64,000 bases of DNA from Enterobacter cloacae complex sp. R_G8 (GTDB lineage Bacteria > Pseudomonadota > Gammaproteobacteria > Enterobacterales > Enterobacteriaceae), in contig NZ_CP102246.1 in NCBI RefSeq assembly GCF_024599795.1, positions 1,116,001 to 1,180,000 on the forward strand, read 5' to 3'. The notes beneath the pieces are model-generated. The model did no database searches. It was not told where the DNA came from and saw nothing but the letters and a program-made list of their open reading frames with translations. Position numbers and translations under genes: made by a program. Positions 40,872 to 48,938 of this stretch are shown here, piece by piece (position 1 is the stretch's first letter; each line of letters opens with the position of its first letter).

Positions 40872-42134
40872 ATGCCACGCCCGCTTAATCAGACTGATAC
40901 CGATTTGAATGCCGACAACCTGCTGCGCCTGCCTGCCGAGTTTGGCTGCCCGGTATGGGTCTACGACGCGCAGATCGTTCGCGAGAAGATTGCCGCACTG
41001 CATCAGTTTGACGTGGTGCGTTTCGCCCAGAAAGCATGCTCCAATATCCATATCCTGCGCCTGATGCGCGAGCAGGGCGTGAAGGTTGACTCCGTGTCGC
41101 TGGGTGAGATCGAGCGCGCGCTGGCGGCTGGTTTTGATCCTAAAACCGATCCTGATGCAATTGTCTTTACTGCGGATCTGATCGACGACGCGACGCTTGC
41201 CCGCGTGCATGAACTGCAGATCCCGGTTAACGCAGGGTCTGTTGATATGCTGGAACAGCTTGGACAGGTTTCTCCCGGCCACCGCGTCTGGCTCCGTGTG
41301 AACCCCGGCTTTGGCCATGGTCACAGCCAGAAAACCAACACTGGCGGTGAAAACAGTAAACACGGCATCTGGTATGCCGATATGCCAGCGGCGCTGGAGG
41401 TATTGCAGCGTTACGACCTGAAGCTGGTGGGCATTCATATGCACATTGGCTCGGGGGTGGATTATGGCCACCTGGAGCAGGTGTGTGGTGCGATGGTGCG
41501 TCAGGTTATCGACTTCGGACAAGATCTGGAGGCGATCTCCGCCGGCGGTGGCCTCTCCATTCCTTACCGTGAAGGGGAAGAGGCGATCGATACCGATCAC
41601 TACTACGGCCTGTGGAGTGCCGCACGCGACAACGTTGCCGCGCATTTAGGGCATCCGGTGAAACTCGAAATTGAGCCGGGTCGTTTCCTGGTGGCGGAAT
41701 CCGGCGTGCTGGTCGCACAGGTGCGTAGCGTGAAAGAGATGGGATCGCGCCACTTCGTGCTGATTGATGCCGGCTTCAATGACCTGATGCGTCCGTCCAT
41801 GTATGGCAGCTATCACCTTATTTCAGCGCTCGCCGCCGATGGCCGCGATTTAACCAACGCTCCACGTATTGATACGGTCGTTGCAGGCCCGCTGTGTGAA
41901 TCGGGCGATGTCTTCACCCAGCAGGAAGGCGGTAAAGTGGAAACCCGCGCGCTGCCGGACGTCAAACCTGGGGATTATCTGGTGCTGCATGATACCGGGG
42001 CTTACGGCGCGTCGATGTCTTCTAACTACAACAGCCGCCCGCTGCTGCCTGAAGTGCTGTTTGATAATGGCAAGGCGCGACTGATCCGTCGCCGCCAGAC
42101 CATTCAGGAGCTGCTGGCTCTGGAACTCGTTTGA
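40872..42134 (+). CDS. lysA: Diaminopimelate decarboxylase
   Basis: A 420-aa fold-type III PLP enzyme, start MPRPLNQTDTDLN at 40872 (an ATG two codons earlier is possible), the same length as E. coli LysA. PLP-binding Lys54 is in VRFAQKACSN; His/Gly loops HIGSGVDY and SAGGGLS; the active-site Cys of the second subunit is in GPLCESGDVF. It makes L-lysine from meso-diaminopimelate. Its last 31 bp overlap, tail to tail, the end of a LacI-type gene. Confidence 0.95.
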   Translation: MPRPLNQTDTDLNADNLLRLPAEFGCPVWVYDAQIVREKIAALHQFDVVRFAQKACSNIHILRLMREQGVKVDSVSLGEIERALAAGFDPKTDPDAIVFTADLIDDATLARVHELQIPVNAGSVDMLEQLGQVSPGHRVWLRVNPGFGHGHSQKTNTGGENSKHGIWYADMPAALEVLQRYDLKLVGIHMHIGSGVDYGHLEQVCGAMVRQVIDFGQDLEAISAGGGLSIPYREGEEAIDTDHYYGLWSAARDNVAAHLGHPVKLEIEPGRFLVAESGVLVAQVRSVKEMGSRHFVLIDAGFNDLMRPSMYGSYHLISALAADGRDLTNAPRIDTVVAGPLCESGDVFTQQEGGKVETRALPDVKPGDYLVLHDTGAYGASMSSNYNSRPLLPEVLFDNGKARLIRRRQTIQELLALELV

Positions 42135-43141
42135 GAGAAGTACGGCCCCGTGGTCACCGAGTCACGTAATACCAGCGTGCCGGTAAACGGCGGGATCGCC
42201 TCCACCGGCTGGTTTTTGGCCAGCCGGATCGCCTGATCGATGGCCGTGACAATCATATTGTCTATCGGCAGATAGACCGATGAGAGCGCCGGCTCCAGCC
42301 ATTTTGCGCTGGGCGCATCGTCAAAACCAAACAGCGAAATATCCTGCGGGATCTTCAGCCCTGCCTGGTGCAATGCTTTGGACGCCCCCAGCGCCATATC
42401 ATCGTTACAGGCAAACAGGGCGCTAAACGGCACACCGTCGGCAATCAGCTCCTTGCACAGTTCATACCCCCGCGTCATACCCGCATCGCCGTACTTTATC
42501 CGACGCTCATCCAGACGAATGCCGTGCTTTTCCAGCGCTTTACGGTAGCCCATCAGGCGGGCTTTCCCGGTGGGCGTGTGGATGGGGACGGTAATACAGG
42601 CGATCTCCCGGTGGCCCTGATTTATCAGGTAATCCACGGCCTTAAAGGCGGCATCCTGCTGCTCGAAGAAGACGCAGCGATCGGGAGCCTGACTGACTTC
42701 CCGGTTAATGACCACCAGCGGGGTTTGCACAGAGTGGATCAGCTTCATGATCGCTTTTTCGCTCATGTAGCGCGTGTAAAGCACAATGGCATCGCACTTA
42801 CGATCGGCCAGCATTTGCACCGCCTGTTCTTCCAGCTCCGGCGCGTCGTGACCATCGGTAACAATCAGTTGCTTCCCGTGCGTTTCGGTCTGCCGGGAGG
42901 CCTGCTGAAGGAGGCGACCAAAGTAAAAACCATCGAAGGTCGAGACCACCAGACCAATGCTGTTGCTGGTCTGGTTAGCAAGCGAACGCGCGAGAAAATT
43001 CGGGCGATACCCTAACTCTTCCATTGCCGCGAACACCAGCTGACGGGTGCTCTCTTTCACCTGACCTGTGCCGTTCAGCACGCGCGATACCGTGGCTTTC
43101 GACACACCCGCGCGCAGTGAGACATCCAGCATTGTTGCCAT
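42104..43141 (-). CDS. LacI-family repressor of the beta-glucoside PTS cassette
   Basis: A 345-aa protein from ATG 43141 (MATMLDVSLRAGVSKATVSRVLNG), with AGGA eight bases upstream. N-terminal LacI helix-turn-helix and hinge, then a periplasmic-binding-protein-like domain (IGLVVSTFDGFYFGRLLQQASR). It resembles AscG-type regulators. It is divergent from the PTS gene and is the likely repressor. Its last ten codons are read from the antisense of lysA (SSRASSS tail), so the natural C-terminus may have been altered on insertion. Confidence 0.85.
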   Translation of the reverse strand: MATMLDVSLRAGVSKATVSRVLNGTGQVKESTRQLVFAAMEELGYRPNFLARSLANQTSNSIGLVVSTFDGFYFGRLLQQASRQTETHGKQLIVTDGHDAPELEEQAVQMLADRKCDAIVLYTRYMSEKAIMKLIHSVQTPLVVINREVSQAPDRCVFFEQQDAAFKAVDYLINQGHREIACITVPIHTPTGKARLMGYRKALEKHGIRLDERRIKYGDAGMTRGYELCKELIADGVPFSALFACNDDMALGASKALHQAGLKIPQDISLFGFDDAPSAKWLEPALSSVYLPIDNMIVTAIDQAIRLAKNQPVEAIPPFTGTLVLRDSVTTGPYFSQTSSRASSS

Positions 43142-43279
43142 TAGACATTCCTGATTCCACGTAACGATCTGCAGTTTAACACAGACCATCCGGCGCATAA
43201 GCGACGCGGGAAGGACAAAACGCCCATCACGATCACGCTTTTTGGTAACGATCCGTCGGCACGAAATAATCGGCTAAAA

Positions 43280-43291
43280 TTGGTATGCCAA
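43280..43291. promoter_or_regulatory. Operator-like dyad, copy 1 (TTGGTATGCCAA)
   Basis: TTGGTATGCCAA is repeated exactly at 43374-43385, 94 bp away, between the LacI-type gene and the PTS operon. The TTGG-N4-CCAA dyad resembles sites of FadR-subfamily GntR proteins; such a regulator is encoded at the end of this operon. Confidence 0.6.
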
Positions 43292-43373
43292 ATAGGTCAT
43301 AAATCACAATCTGGAATACCGCTAGTGGTCTTGAGAGCTTAATCACAGAACCATTACCCTCATAAAGCTATTT

Positions 43374-43385
43374 TTGGTATGCCAA
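43374..43385. promoter_or_regulatory. Operator-like dyad, copy 2 (TTGGTATGCCAA)
   Basis: This copy lies 57-68 bp before the PTS IIC start. Two identical sites about nine helical turns apart could support looping repression. Confidence 0.6.
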
Positions 43386-43441
43386 TAGTATCCGGCTGTA
43401 CACCTTATTCAATAAAAGCCCTTTTACTGAGGTAATACCCT

Positions 43442-44767
43442 ATGGCATTGCAGGAAAAACTGATCGACGCTCTGGGCAGTTTCGCCACTAAATTCAACAG
43501 TTATCGCTATATTATGGCGATCAAGTCAGCCTTCATTACCTTAATGCCGGTGATCATCGTCGGGGCGTTCTCTGTGCTGATCTCCAATATGGTGCTGGAT
43601 CCGAAAAACGGCCTGGCGAGCTTCTCGTCGTTGTCGTTTCTCGCCACGCTAAAACCGATCACCAGCGCGCTGAATTACGCCACCCTGAACTTCCTCAACA
43701 TTGGGGCGGTATTCCTGATTGGCATTGAGCTGGGGCGCATCAACGGCATCAAATCCCTTTTCCCGGGCTTGCTGGCGGTGATCTGCTTTATTTGTGTGAC
43801 GCCAACCACCGTGGAGATGCTGGTGGATGGCGAAATGCACGTGGTGAAAGATGTGCTGCTGCGCCAGTTCTCGGATACCCGCAGCCTGTTCCTGGGCATG
43901 TTTATCGCCATTCTGTCCGTTGAAATCTACTGCTGGTTGGAGAACCGCCAGGGGCTGAAGATCCGAATGCCTGACACCGTGCCGCCTAACGTGGCTGCAT
44001 CGTTCTCCGCGCTGATCCCGGCGATTATCACCACCACCGCCATTGCCACGCTGGGGTTTGTTTTTCATCAAATCACCGGGATGTATCTCTACGACGCGGT
44101 GTATCAGGTGGTGCAACAGCCGCTGGAGCGGGTGGTGCAAAGTCTGCCGGGGATCCTGCTGCTGATGTTCGTTGCACAGCTGTTCTGGGTGATTGGTATC
44201 CACGGCAACCAGATGATCAAGCCGATCCGCGAGCCGCTGCTGCTGGGGGCGATCACCGTCAACATGAGCGCGTTTGAGCAGGGTAAAGAGGTGCCGAACA
44301 TTATCACCATGCCGTTCTGGGATGTGTATATGAGCATCGGCGGTTCGGGCCTGACTATCGGCCTGCTGATCGCGGTGATGATTGCCACCAAACGCAAGGA
44401 GATGAAAGAGATCGCCAAGCTTTCCATCGGCCCGGGGATTTTTAATATCAACGAGCCGGTGATCTTCGGTATGCCAATCATGCTTAACCCGATCCTCGCC
44501 ATTCCCTTCATTATCACTCCACTGGTGACGGGCTCCATCGGCTACTTCGCCACCGTGACCGGGTTTGCCGGTAAAGCGGTGGTGATGGTGCCGTGGACGA
44601 CGCCGCCGCTGATCAACGCCTGGCTCTCTACTGCGGGTTCGATGGGGGCGGTGATCACCCAGCTTATCTGCATTGTGACTGCCGTCATTATCTATCTGCC
44701 GTTTGTGAAAATCGCTTCACGCCGCGCAGAGCAGGCCGCGCTGCAGCAGGCCACTGACAACCCGTGA
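43442..44767 (+). CDS. PTS IIC component, lactose/cellobiose family
   Basis: A 441-aa membrane permease of the Lac/Cel PTS family with about ten spans. The N-terminal block is ALGSFATKFNSYRYIMAIKSAF; the substrate-site loops are GIHGNQMIKPI and FNINEPVIFGMPIMLNP. It takes up a beta-glucoside (cellobiose, arbutin or salicin type) with phosphorylation. No IIA or IIB gene accompanies it, so it must borrow these from another locus. It is followed after 7 bp by a phospho-beta-glucosidase. Confidence 0.9.
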   Translation: MALQEKLIDALGSFATKFNSYRYIMAIKSAFITLMPVIIVGAFSVLISNMVLDPKNGLASFSSLSFLATLKPITSALNYATLNFLNIGAVFLIGIELGRINGIKSLFPGLLAVICFICVTPTTVEMLVDGEMHVVKDVLLRQFSDTRSLFLGMFIAILSVEIYCWLENRQGLKIRMPDTVPPNVAASFSALIPAIITTTAIATLGFVFHQITGMYLYDAVYQVVQQPLERVVQSLPGILLLMFVAQLFWVIGIHGNQMIKPIREPLLLGAITVNMSAFEQGKEVPNIITMPFWDVYMSIGGSGLTIGLLIAVMIATKRKEMKEIAKLSIGPGIFNINEPVIFGMPIMLNPILAIPFIITPLVTGSIGYFATVTGFAGKAVVMVPWTTPPLINAWLSTAGSMGAVITQLICIVTAVIIYLPFVKIASRRAEQAALQQATDNP

Positions 44768-44774
44768 GGATGCG

Positions 44775-46202
44775 ATGAGTACAAAACAGATAACCCTGCC
44801 GCAGGATTTTATTCTCGGCGCAGCCGCATCGGCCTGGCAGACAGAGGGCTGGAGCGGTAAAAAAGCGGGCCAGGATTCATGGATCGACCTCTGGTACAAG
44901 AACGACCGTCACGTCTGGCACAACGGCTATGGCCCGGCGGTGGCGACCGATTTTATCAACCGTTTTCGCGAAGATGTGGCGTTGATGAAGCAGGCGGGGC
45001 TGACGCACTACCGTACCTCGATCAACTGGTCACGCTTTTTAACCGATTATGAAAACGCGACAGTGGATGAAGAGTACGCAGCGTATTACGACGCACTTTT
45101 CGATGAGATGCACCGTCAGGGCATTGAGCCGATGATCTGCCTCGAGCATTACGAACTGCCGGGTGTGCTGCTGGAAAGCTACGGCGGCTGGGCGTCAAAG
45201 CATGTGGTTGAGCTGTTTGTCCGCTATGCGGAAAAGGTATTTGCACGCTATCACGGCAAAGTGACCCGCTGGTTTACCTTCAATGAGCCGATTGTCGTGC
45301 AGACCCGTGTGTATCTGGACGCGCTGCGTTGGCCGTATGAGCAGAATACCGGCACGTGGATGCAGTGGAATCACCATAAGGTGCTGGCGACAGCAAAGGT
45401 GGTGAAGCTGTTTCGTGAGAAAGGCTATCGCGGTTCTGTGGGCTGCATTCTCAACCCGGAGGTGACCTATCCCCGCTCCCGCGCCCCGCATGACCTGCGG
45501 GCTGCTGAGATGTACGACCTGTTCTACAACCGTGTCTTCCTCGACCCGCTGGTACACGGGCGCTATCCCGCTGAGCTCTTTACCCTGCTGGAGCAGCATC
45601 AGGTTGAGTGGGATTATACTGCGGACGAGCTGGCGCTGATTGCGGATAACACCGTCGACGAACTGGGGATTAACCTCTACTACCCGCACCGTGTGAAGGC
45701 ACCTTCCCGCGCCTGGCACCCGGACACGCCATTCCACCCGGCATACTACTACGAGCCGTTTGAACTGCCGGGGCGGCGAATGAACCGCTCCCGCGGCTGG
45801 GAGATCTACCCGCGCATTATTTACGACATGGCGATGCGGATCAAAAATGACTATCGCAATATCGACTGGTTCGTGGCGGAAAGCGGAATGGGCGTGGAAA
45901 ACGAAGCGCAATTTCGCAATGGCGATGGGATTATCGACGACACTTACCGCATCGATTTCATCAGCGAGCACCTCTACTACACGCTGCTGGCGCGGGAGGA
46001 GGGGGCGAACTGCCATGGCTATATGCTGTGGGCATTTACCGACAACGTCTCGCCGATGAACGCGTTTAAAAACCGCTACGGGTTGATTGAGATCGATCTG
46101 GATAACCAGCGTGCCAGACGCGCAAAAAAATCGGCCTCCTGGTTCCGGCAACTACGCGATACGCGGGTGCTCACGCTTCAGGTAGATGATGAATGGAAGT
46201 AG
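44775..46202 (+). CDS. 6-phospho-beta-glucosidase (GH1)
   Basis: A 475-aa family-1 glycosidase. The acid/base Glu is in RWFTFNEPIVVQ; the nucleophile Glu is in WFVAESGMGVENE, where the usual TENG reads AESG. Other conserved parts are YRTSINWSRF, GYMLWAFTDNVSPMNAFKNRYGLIEID and the phosphate-site region KKSASWFRQL. It hydrolyses the phosphorylated beta-glucoside delivered by the PTS to glucose-6-phosphate. Same operon as the IIC gene. Confidence 0.9.
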   Translation: MSTKQITLPQDFILGAAASAWQTEGWSGKKAGQDSWIDLWYKNDRHVWHNGYGPAVATDFINRFREDVALMKQAGLTHYRTSINWSRFLTDYENATVDEEYAAYYDALFDEMHRQGIEPMICLEHYELPGVLLESYGGWASKHVVELFVRYAEKVFARYHGKVTRWFTFNEPIVVQTRVYLDALRWPYEQNTGTWMQWNHHKVLATAKVVKLFREKGYRGSVGCILNPEVTYPRSRAPHDLRAAEMYDLFYNRVFLDPLVHGRYPAELFTLLEQHQVEWDYTADELALIADNTVDELGINLYYPHRVKAPSRAWHPDTPFHPAYYYEPFELPGRRMNRSRGWEIYPRIIYDMAMRIKNDYRNIDWFVAESGMGVENEAQFRNGDGIIDDTYRIDFISEHLYYTLLAREEGANCHGYMLWAFTDNVSPMNAFKNRYGLIEIDLDNQRARRAKKSASWFRQLRDTRVLTLQVDDEWK

Positions 46203-46292
46203 GCGAAAAGCATGCTGGTTCTGGTAAAATAGCGCACAAACTGGCCGGGAGGACGCCCGGTCTGCGCATTAACTGAAAAAACAGGTGAAAAC

Positions 46293-47066
46293 GTGGATAA
46301 GGCTGTCATCCTGCCGGAAAAAAAACAGTACCAGGAAATTGGCGAGGATTTACGGGCGCAGATTATCCAGGGGCACTATCCCGTTGGTTCGCGTCTTCCT
46401 CCTGAGCGCAATATTGCCGAGAAGTACGGCGTAAGCCGCACCATCGTACGCGAGGCCTTACTGATGCTGGAGTTGCAGGGCACGGTGGATATCCGCCAGG
46501 GCTCCGGTGTTTATGTGATGCGCATCCCCGAAGAACACGAGAACGAAGAAGAGCGTTTTCTCAATAGCGACGTAGGGCCGTTTGAGATTTTACAGGCCCG
46601 CCAACTGCTCGAAAGCAATATTGCCGCGTTTGCCGCCAAAATGGCGACCCGTGCAGACATCGACAATCTGCGCCGTATTATCGAGCAGGAGCAACGCGCG
46701 ATTGCCGCCGACGATAATAGCCAGGACAACAATAAGATGTTCCATCTGGTGCTGGCTGGCGCGACGCAAAATCAGATGCTGCTGGCGACGGTAGAAAGCA
46801 TCTGGCATCACATGGACAGCAGTCCGCTGTGGCAGCAATTTAATGGTCATATCGCCAGTCGCGCGTACCGCCTGAAATGGCTGGGGGACCGGCAAACCAT
46901 CCTGGCTGCGCTGCGCCGCCGTGACGTTATGGGCGCCTGGCAGGCAATGTTCCAGCATCTTGAAAACGTGAAAAAAAGTTTACTTGAACTCTCTGACGAA
47001 GATGCCCCGGATTTTGACGGCTATCTCTTCGAATCCGTGCCCATTTTCCAGGGGAAACTGGTATGA
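46293..47066 (+). CDS. GntR-family (FadR subfamily) regulator
   Basis: A 257-aa protein with GTG start 46293 and AGGTG upstream. N-terminal winged helix (QIIQGHYPVGSRLPPERNIAEKYGVSRTIVREALLMLELQG), C-terminal FCD effector domain (EILQARQLLESNIAAFAAKMATRADID). It is UxuR/ExuR-like in layout. It lies 90 bp after the glucosidase, coupled by ATGA to a GNAT gene. It probably senses a sugar acid or sugar phosphate and may act on the TTGGTATGCCAA sites (inference). Confidence 0.88.
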   Translation: MDKAVILPEKKQYQEIGEDLRAQIIQGHYPVGSRLPPERNIAEKYGVSRTIVREALLMLELQGTVDIRQGSGVYVMRIPEEHENEEERFLNSDVGPFEILQARQLLESNIAAFAAKMATRADIDNLRRIIEQEQRAIAADDNSQDNNKMFHLVLAGATQNQMLLATVESIWHHMDSSPLWQQFNGHIASRAYRLKWLGDRQTILAALRRRDVMGAWQAMFQHLENVKKSLLELSDEDAPDFDGYLFESVPIFQGKLV

Positions 47067-47539
47067 CTATTCTGCCTCTTTACGCCGCACCGCAGTATGC
47101 TGAGCAGGTGACCGACTGGATCTGGCAGGCCTTTGGCGACGGGTTATCCCGGGAATTTTTCAACAGTATTGTTGAGCACAGCCAGACACCGGGCGCATTA
47201 CCGCTGACCTTTATTGCCGTAGAGAACGAACAACTTGTGGGCACCGTGGGACTCTGGCGCTGCGATCTGATCACCCGACAGGATCTTTGCCCCTGGCTGG
47301 CTGCCCTGTATGTTGATGACGCGGCGCGAGGCAAAGGGCTGGCGGGACTGCTGCAACAGCATGTTATCCAGTATGCCGTCCAGGCCGGGTATGAGACGCT
47401 GCATCTCTGGTCTGCCTGCCGTGACTTCTATGAGCGTTACGGCTGGCAGTATATGGGCGATGCGCTGGAATATCCGGATAAAACGGTACATCTCTATCGC
47501 TATTCGTCCGGGGCCTCGGCGGGTGAACCCACAGAGTGA
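47063..47539 (+). CDS. GNAT-family N-acetyltransferase
   Basis: A 158-aa GCN5-like protein. The acetyl-CoA loop is DDAARGKGLAGLLQQHV, with LHLWSACRDFYERYGWQYMGD near the end. It is translationally coupled to the GntR gene by a 4-nt overlap. Its last 40 bp overlap tail to tail with galR. The substrate is unknown; no relation to sugar use is evident. Confidence 0.85.
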   Translation: MTILPLYAAPQYAEQVTDWIWQAFGDGLSREFFNSIVEHSQTPGALPLTFIAVENEQLVGTVGLWRCDLITRQDLCPWLAALYVDDAARGKGLAGLLQQHVIQYAVQAGYETLHLWSACRDFYERYGWQYMGDALEYPDKTVHLYRYSSGASAGEPTE

Positions 47540-48516
47540 CGGCGCACTAAGGTTGGACTAAACAGATGAGTGATATCCGGCGGCTGGCGCTGCTCGGCCA
47601 GCGCTAACGCCAGCTCGGCGGCCTGCGTGGCCATTGTGATAATCGGGTAGCGGACGGTAGTCAGGCGAGGGCGTACGTAGCGGGAGACCAGCACATCATC
47701 GAAGCCAATGAGGGAAATTTCTCCCGGCACCTCAATCCCGTTGTCATTTAACACCCCCATTGCACCGGCTGCCATTGAGTCGTTATAGCTGGCGACCGCC
47801 GTGAAATTCCTTCCACGTCCTAACAGCTCGGTCATCGCCTGTTCGCCGCCGCTTTCGTCGGGTTCACCGTAGGCCACCAGCCGGTCATTGCACGGCAGGC
47901 CGTTTTCACGCAGGGCATCGTAATACCCCTGCAGGCGATCTTCGGCGTCGGAAATCGGGTGGTTTGAGCAGAGATAACCAATGCGGGTGTGACCCTGTTG
48001 AATCAGATGGCGGGTGGCAAGCCAGGCACCGTAACGGTCGTCGAGCGCCACGCAGCGTTTCTCAAACCCGGGAATGATGCGGTTGATGATCACCATACCG
48101 GGGATCTGCTTCATCAGATGAATGAGTTCGGCGTCGGGGATCATTTTGGCATGGACAACCAGTGCCGCGCAGCGGTGGCGGATCAGTTGCTCAATAGCCT
48201 GGCGTTCTTTTTGTTCATTGTGATAGCCATTGCCGATCAGCAAAAAATTCCCGGTCTGATAAGAAACCTGCTCAACCGCTTTCACCATGGCGCCGAAAAA
48301 AGGATCAGAGACATCACCCACAACCAGCCCGATGGTTTCAGTTGACTGTTGGGCAAGCGCACGGGCGTTAGCGTTAGGATGGTAGTTCAGGGATTCCATG
48401 GCGTTTTGCACCGCCTGGCGTGATGCGTCACTGGCTTTTGGAGAGTCGTTGATCACGCGCGATACGGTCGCGACGGAAACACCTGCCAGACGGGCCACAT
48501 CCTTTATTGTCGCCAT
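47500..48516 (-). CDS. galR: Galactose operon repressor GalR
   Basis: A 338-aa LacI-family repressor, start MATIKDVARLAGVSVATVSRVIN identical to E. coli GalR. The effector domain matches throughout (IGNGYHNEQKERQAIEQLIRHRCAALVVHAKMIPD). E. coli GalR is 343 aa; here the tail after SPTLVRRHSV is shorter and differs (GSPAEAPDE), and its codons lie antisense to the end of the GNAT gene. It represses gal genes in absence of galactose. The omr sRNA is divergent upstream. Confidence 0.95.
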   Translation of the reverse strand: MATIKDVARLAGVSVATVSRVINDSPKASDASRQAVQNAMESLNYHPNANARALAQQSTETIGLVVGDVSDPFFGAMVKAVEQVSYQTGNFLLIGNGYHNEQKERQAIEQLIRHRCAALVVHAKMIPDAELIHLMKQIPGMVIINRIIPGFEKRCVALDDRYGAWLATRHLIQQGHTRIGYLCSNHPISDAEDRLQGYYDALRENGLPCNDRLVAYGEPDESGGEQAMTELLGRGRNFTAVASYNDSMAAGAMGVLNDNGIEVPGEISLIGFDDVLVSRYVRPRLTTVRYPIITMATQAAELALALAEQRQPPDITHLFSPTLVRRHSVGSPAEAPDE

Positions 48517-48760
48517 TAATTACCTTCTTAGTGGGGGTAAGCGTTTACACGCCAATAAGTGTTGCGGAAAAGCGCCGCGCATTCAAGGGGAGCGGGCTCT
48601 CCCTCTCCACAAACGTGATGCAGAACAACCCCTGCGGTGTAATCGTTACACGGACAGACATGTCGGAATAATGTCAATCTGAACCTTTAGTTACACTTTG
48701 CCTCAGGCTGTTGCGATTGTCCGATAGCGGGGAAGATGGCGACGTTGCTAAAGTTGAGAT

Positions 48761-48846
48761 CCCAGAGGTATTGATTGGTGAGATTTCTTAGTACGGTTTC
48801 GTACTCATCTCTTGCACCAACCTGCGCGGATGCGCAGGTTTTTTTT
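48761..48846 (+). ncRNA. omrA: Omr small RNA (OmrA-like)
   Basis: An 86-nt unit between galR and aas starts CCCAGAGGTATTGATTGGTG, the conserved Omr seed region, and ends in the terminator hairpin CCTGCGCGGATGCGCAGG with eight T. The middle hairpin AGTACGGTTTCGTACT is OmrA-like. Omr RNAs are OmpR-dependent, Hfq-bound repressors of outer-membrane receptors (cirA, fepA, ompT, csgD). TTTAGTTACACTTTG at about 48687 could be part of an OmpR site. E. coli has two tandem copies (omrA, omrB); only one is seen here. Confidence 0.93.
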
Positions 48847-48938
48847 CGCCTCCATATTTGCTGTCGCTCCTGTACCACTTCTCGTGTAATCTGCCACCAT
48901 TTACTAACCCTTCACACTGGCTGGCAAAGGGAGTTGAG

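Noticed and set aside
40704..41645. Minus-strand 313-aa frame opposite lysA
   Set aside because: Long, but purely antisense to a highly conserved enzyme gene and crossing the lysA/lysR promoter.
42104..43141. Calling this LacI-type gene galR
   Set aside because: The true GalR, matching E. coli from MATIKDVARLAG on, is at 47500-48516.
45195..46151. Minus-strand 318-aa frame opposite the GH1 gene
   Set aside because: Antisense shadow with Val/His/Arg bias; no start context.
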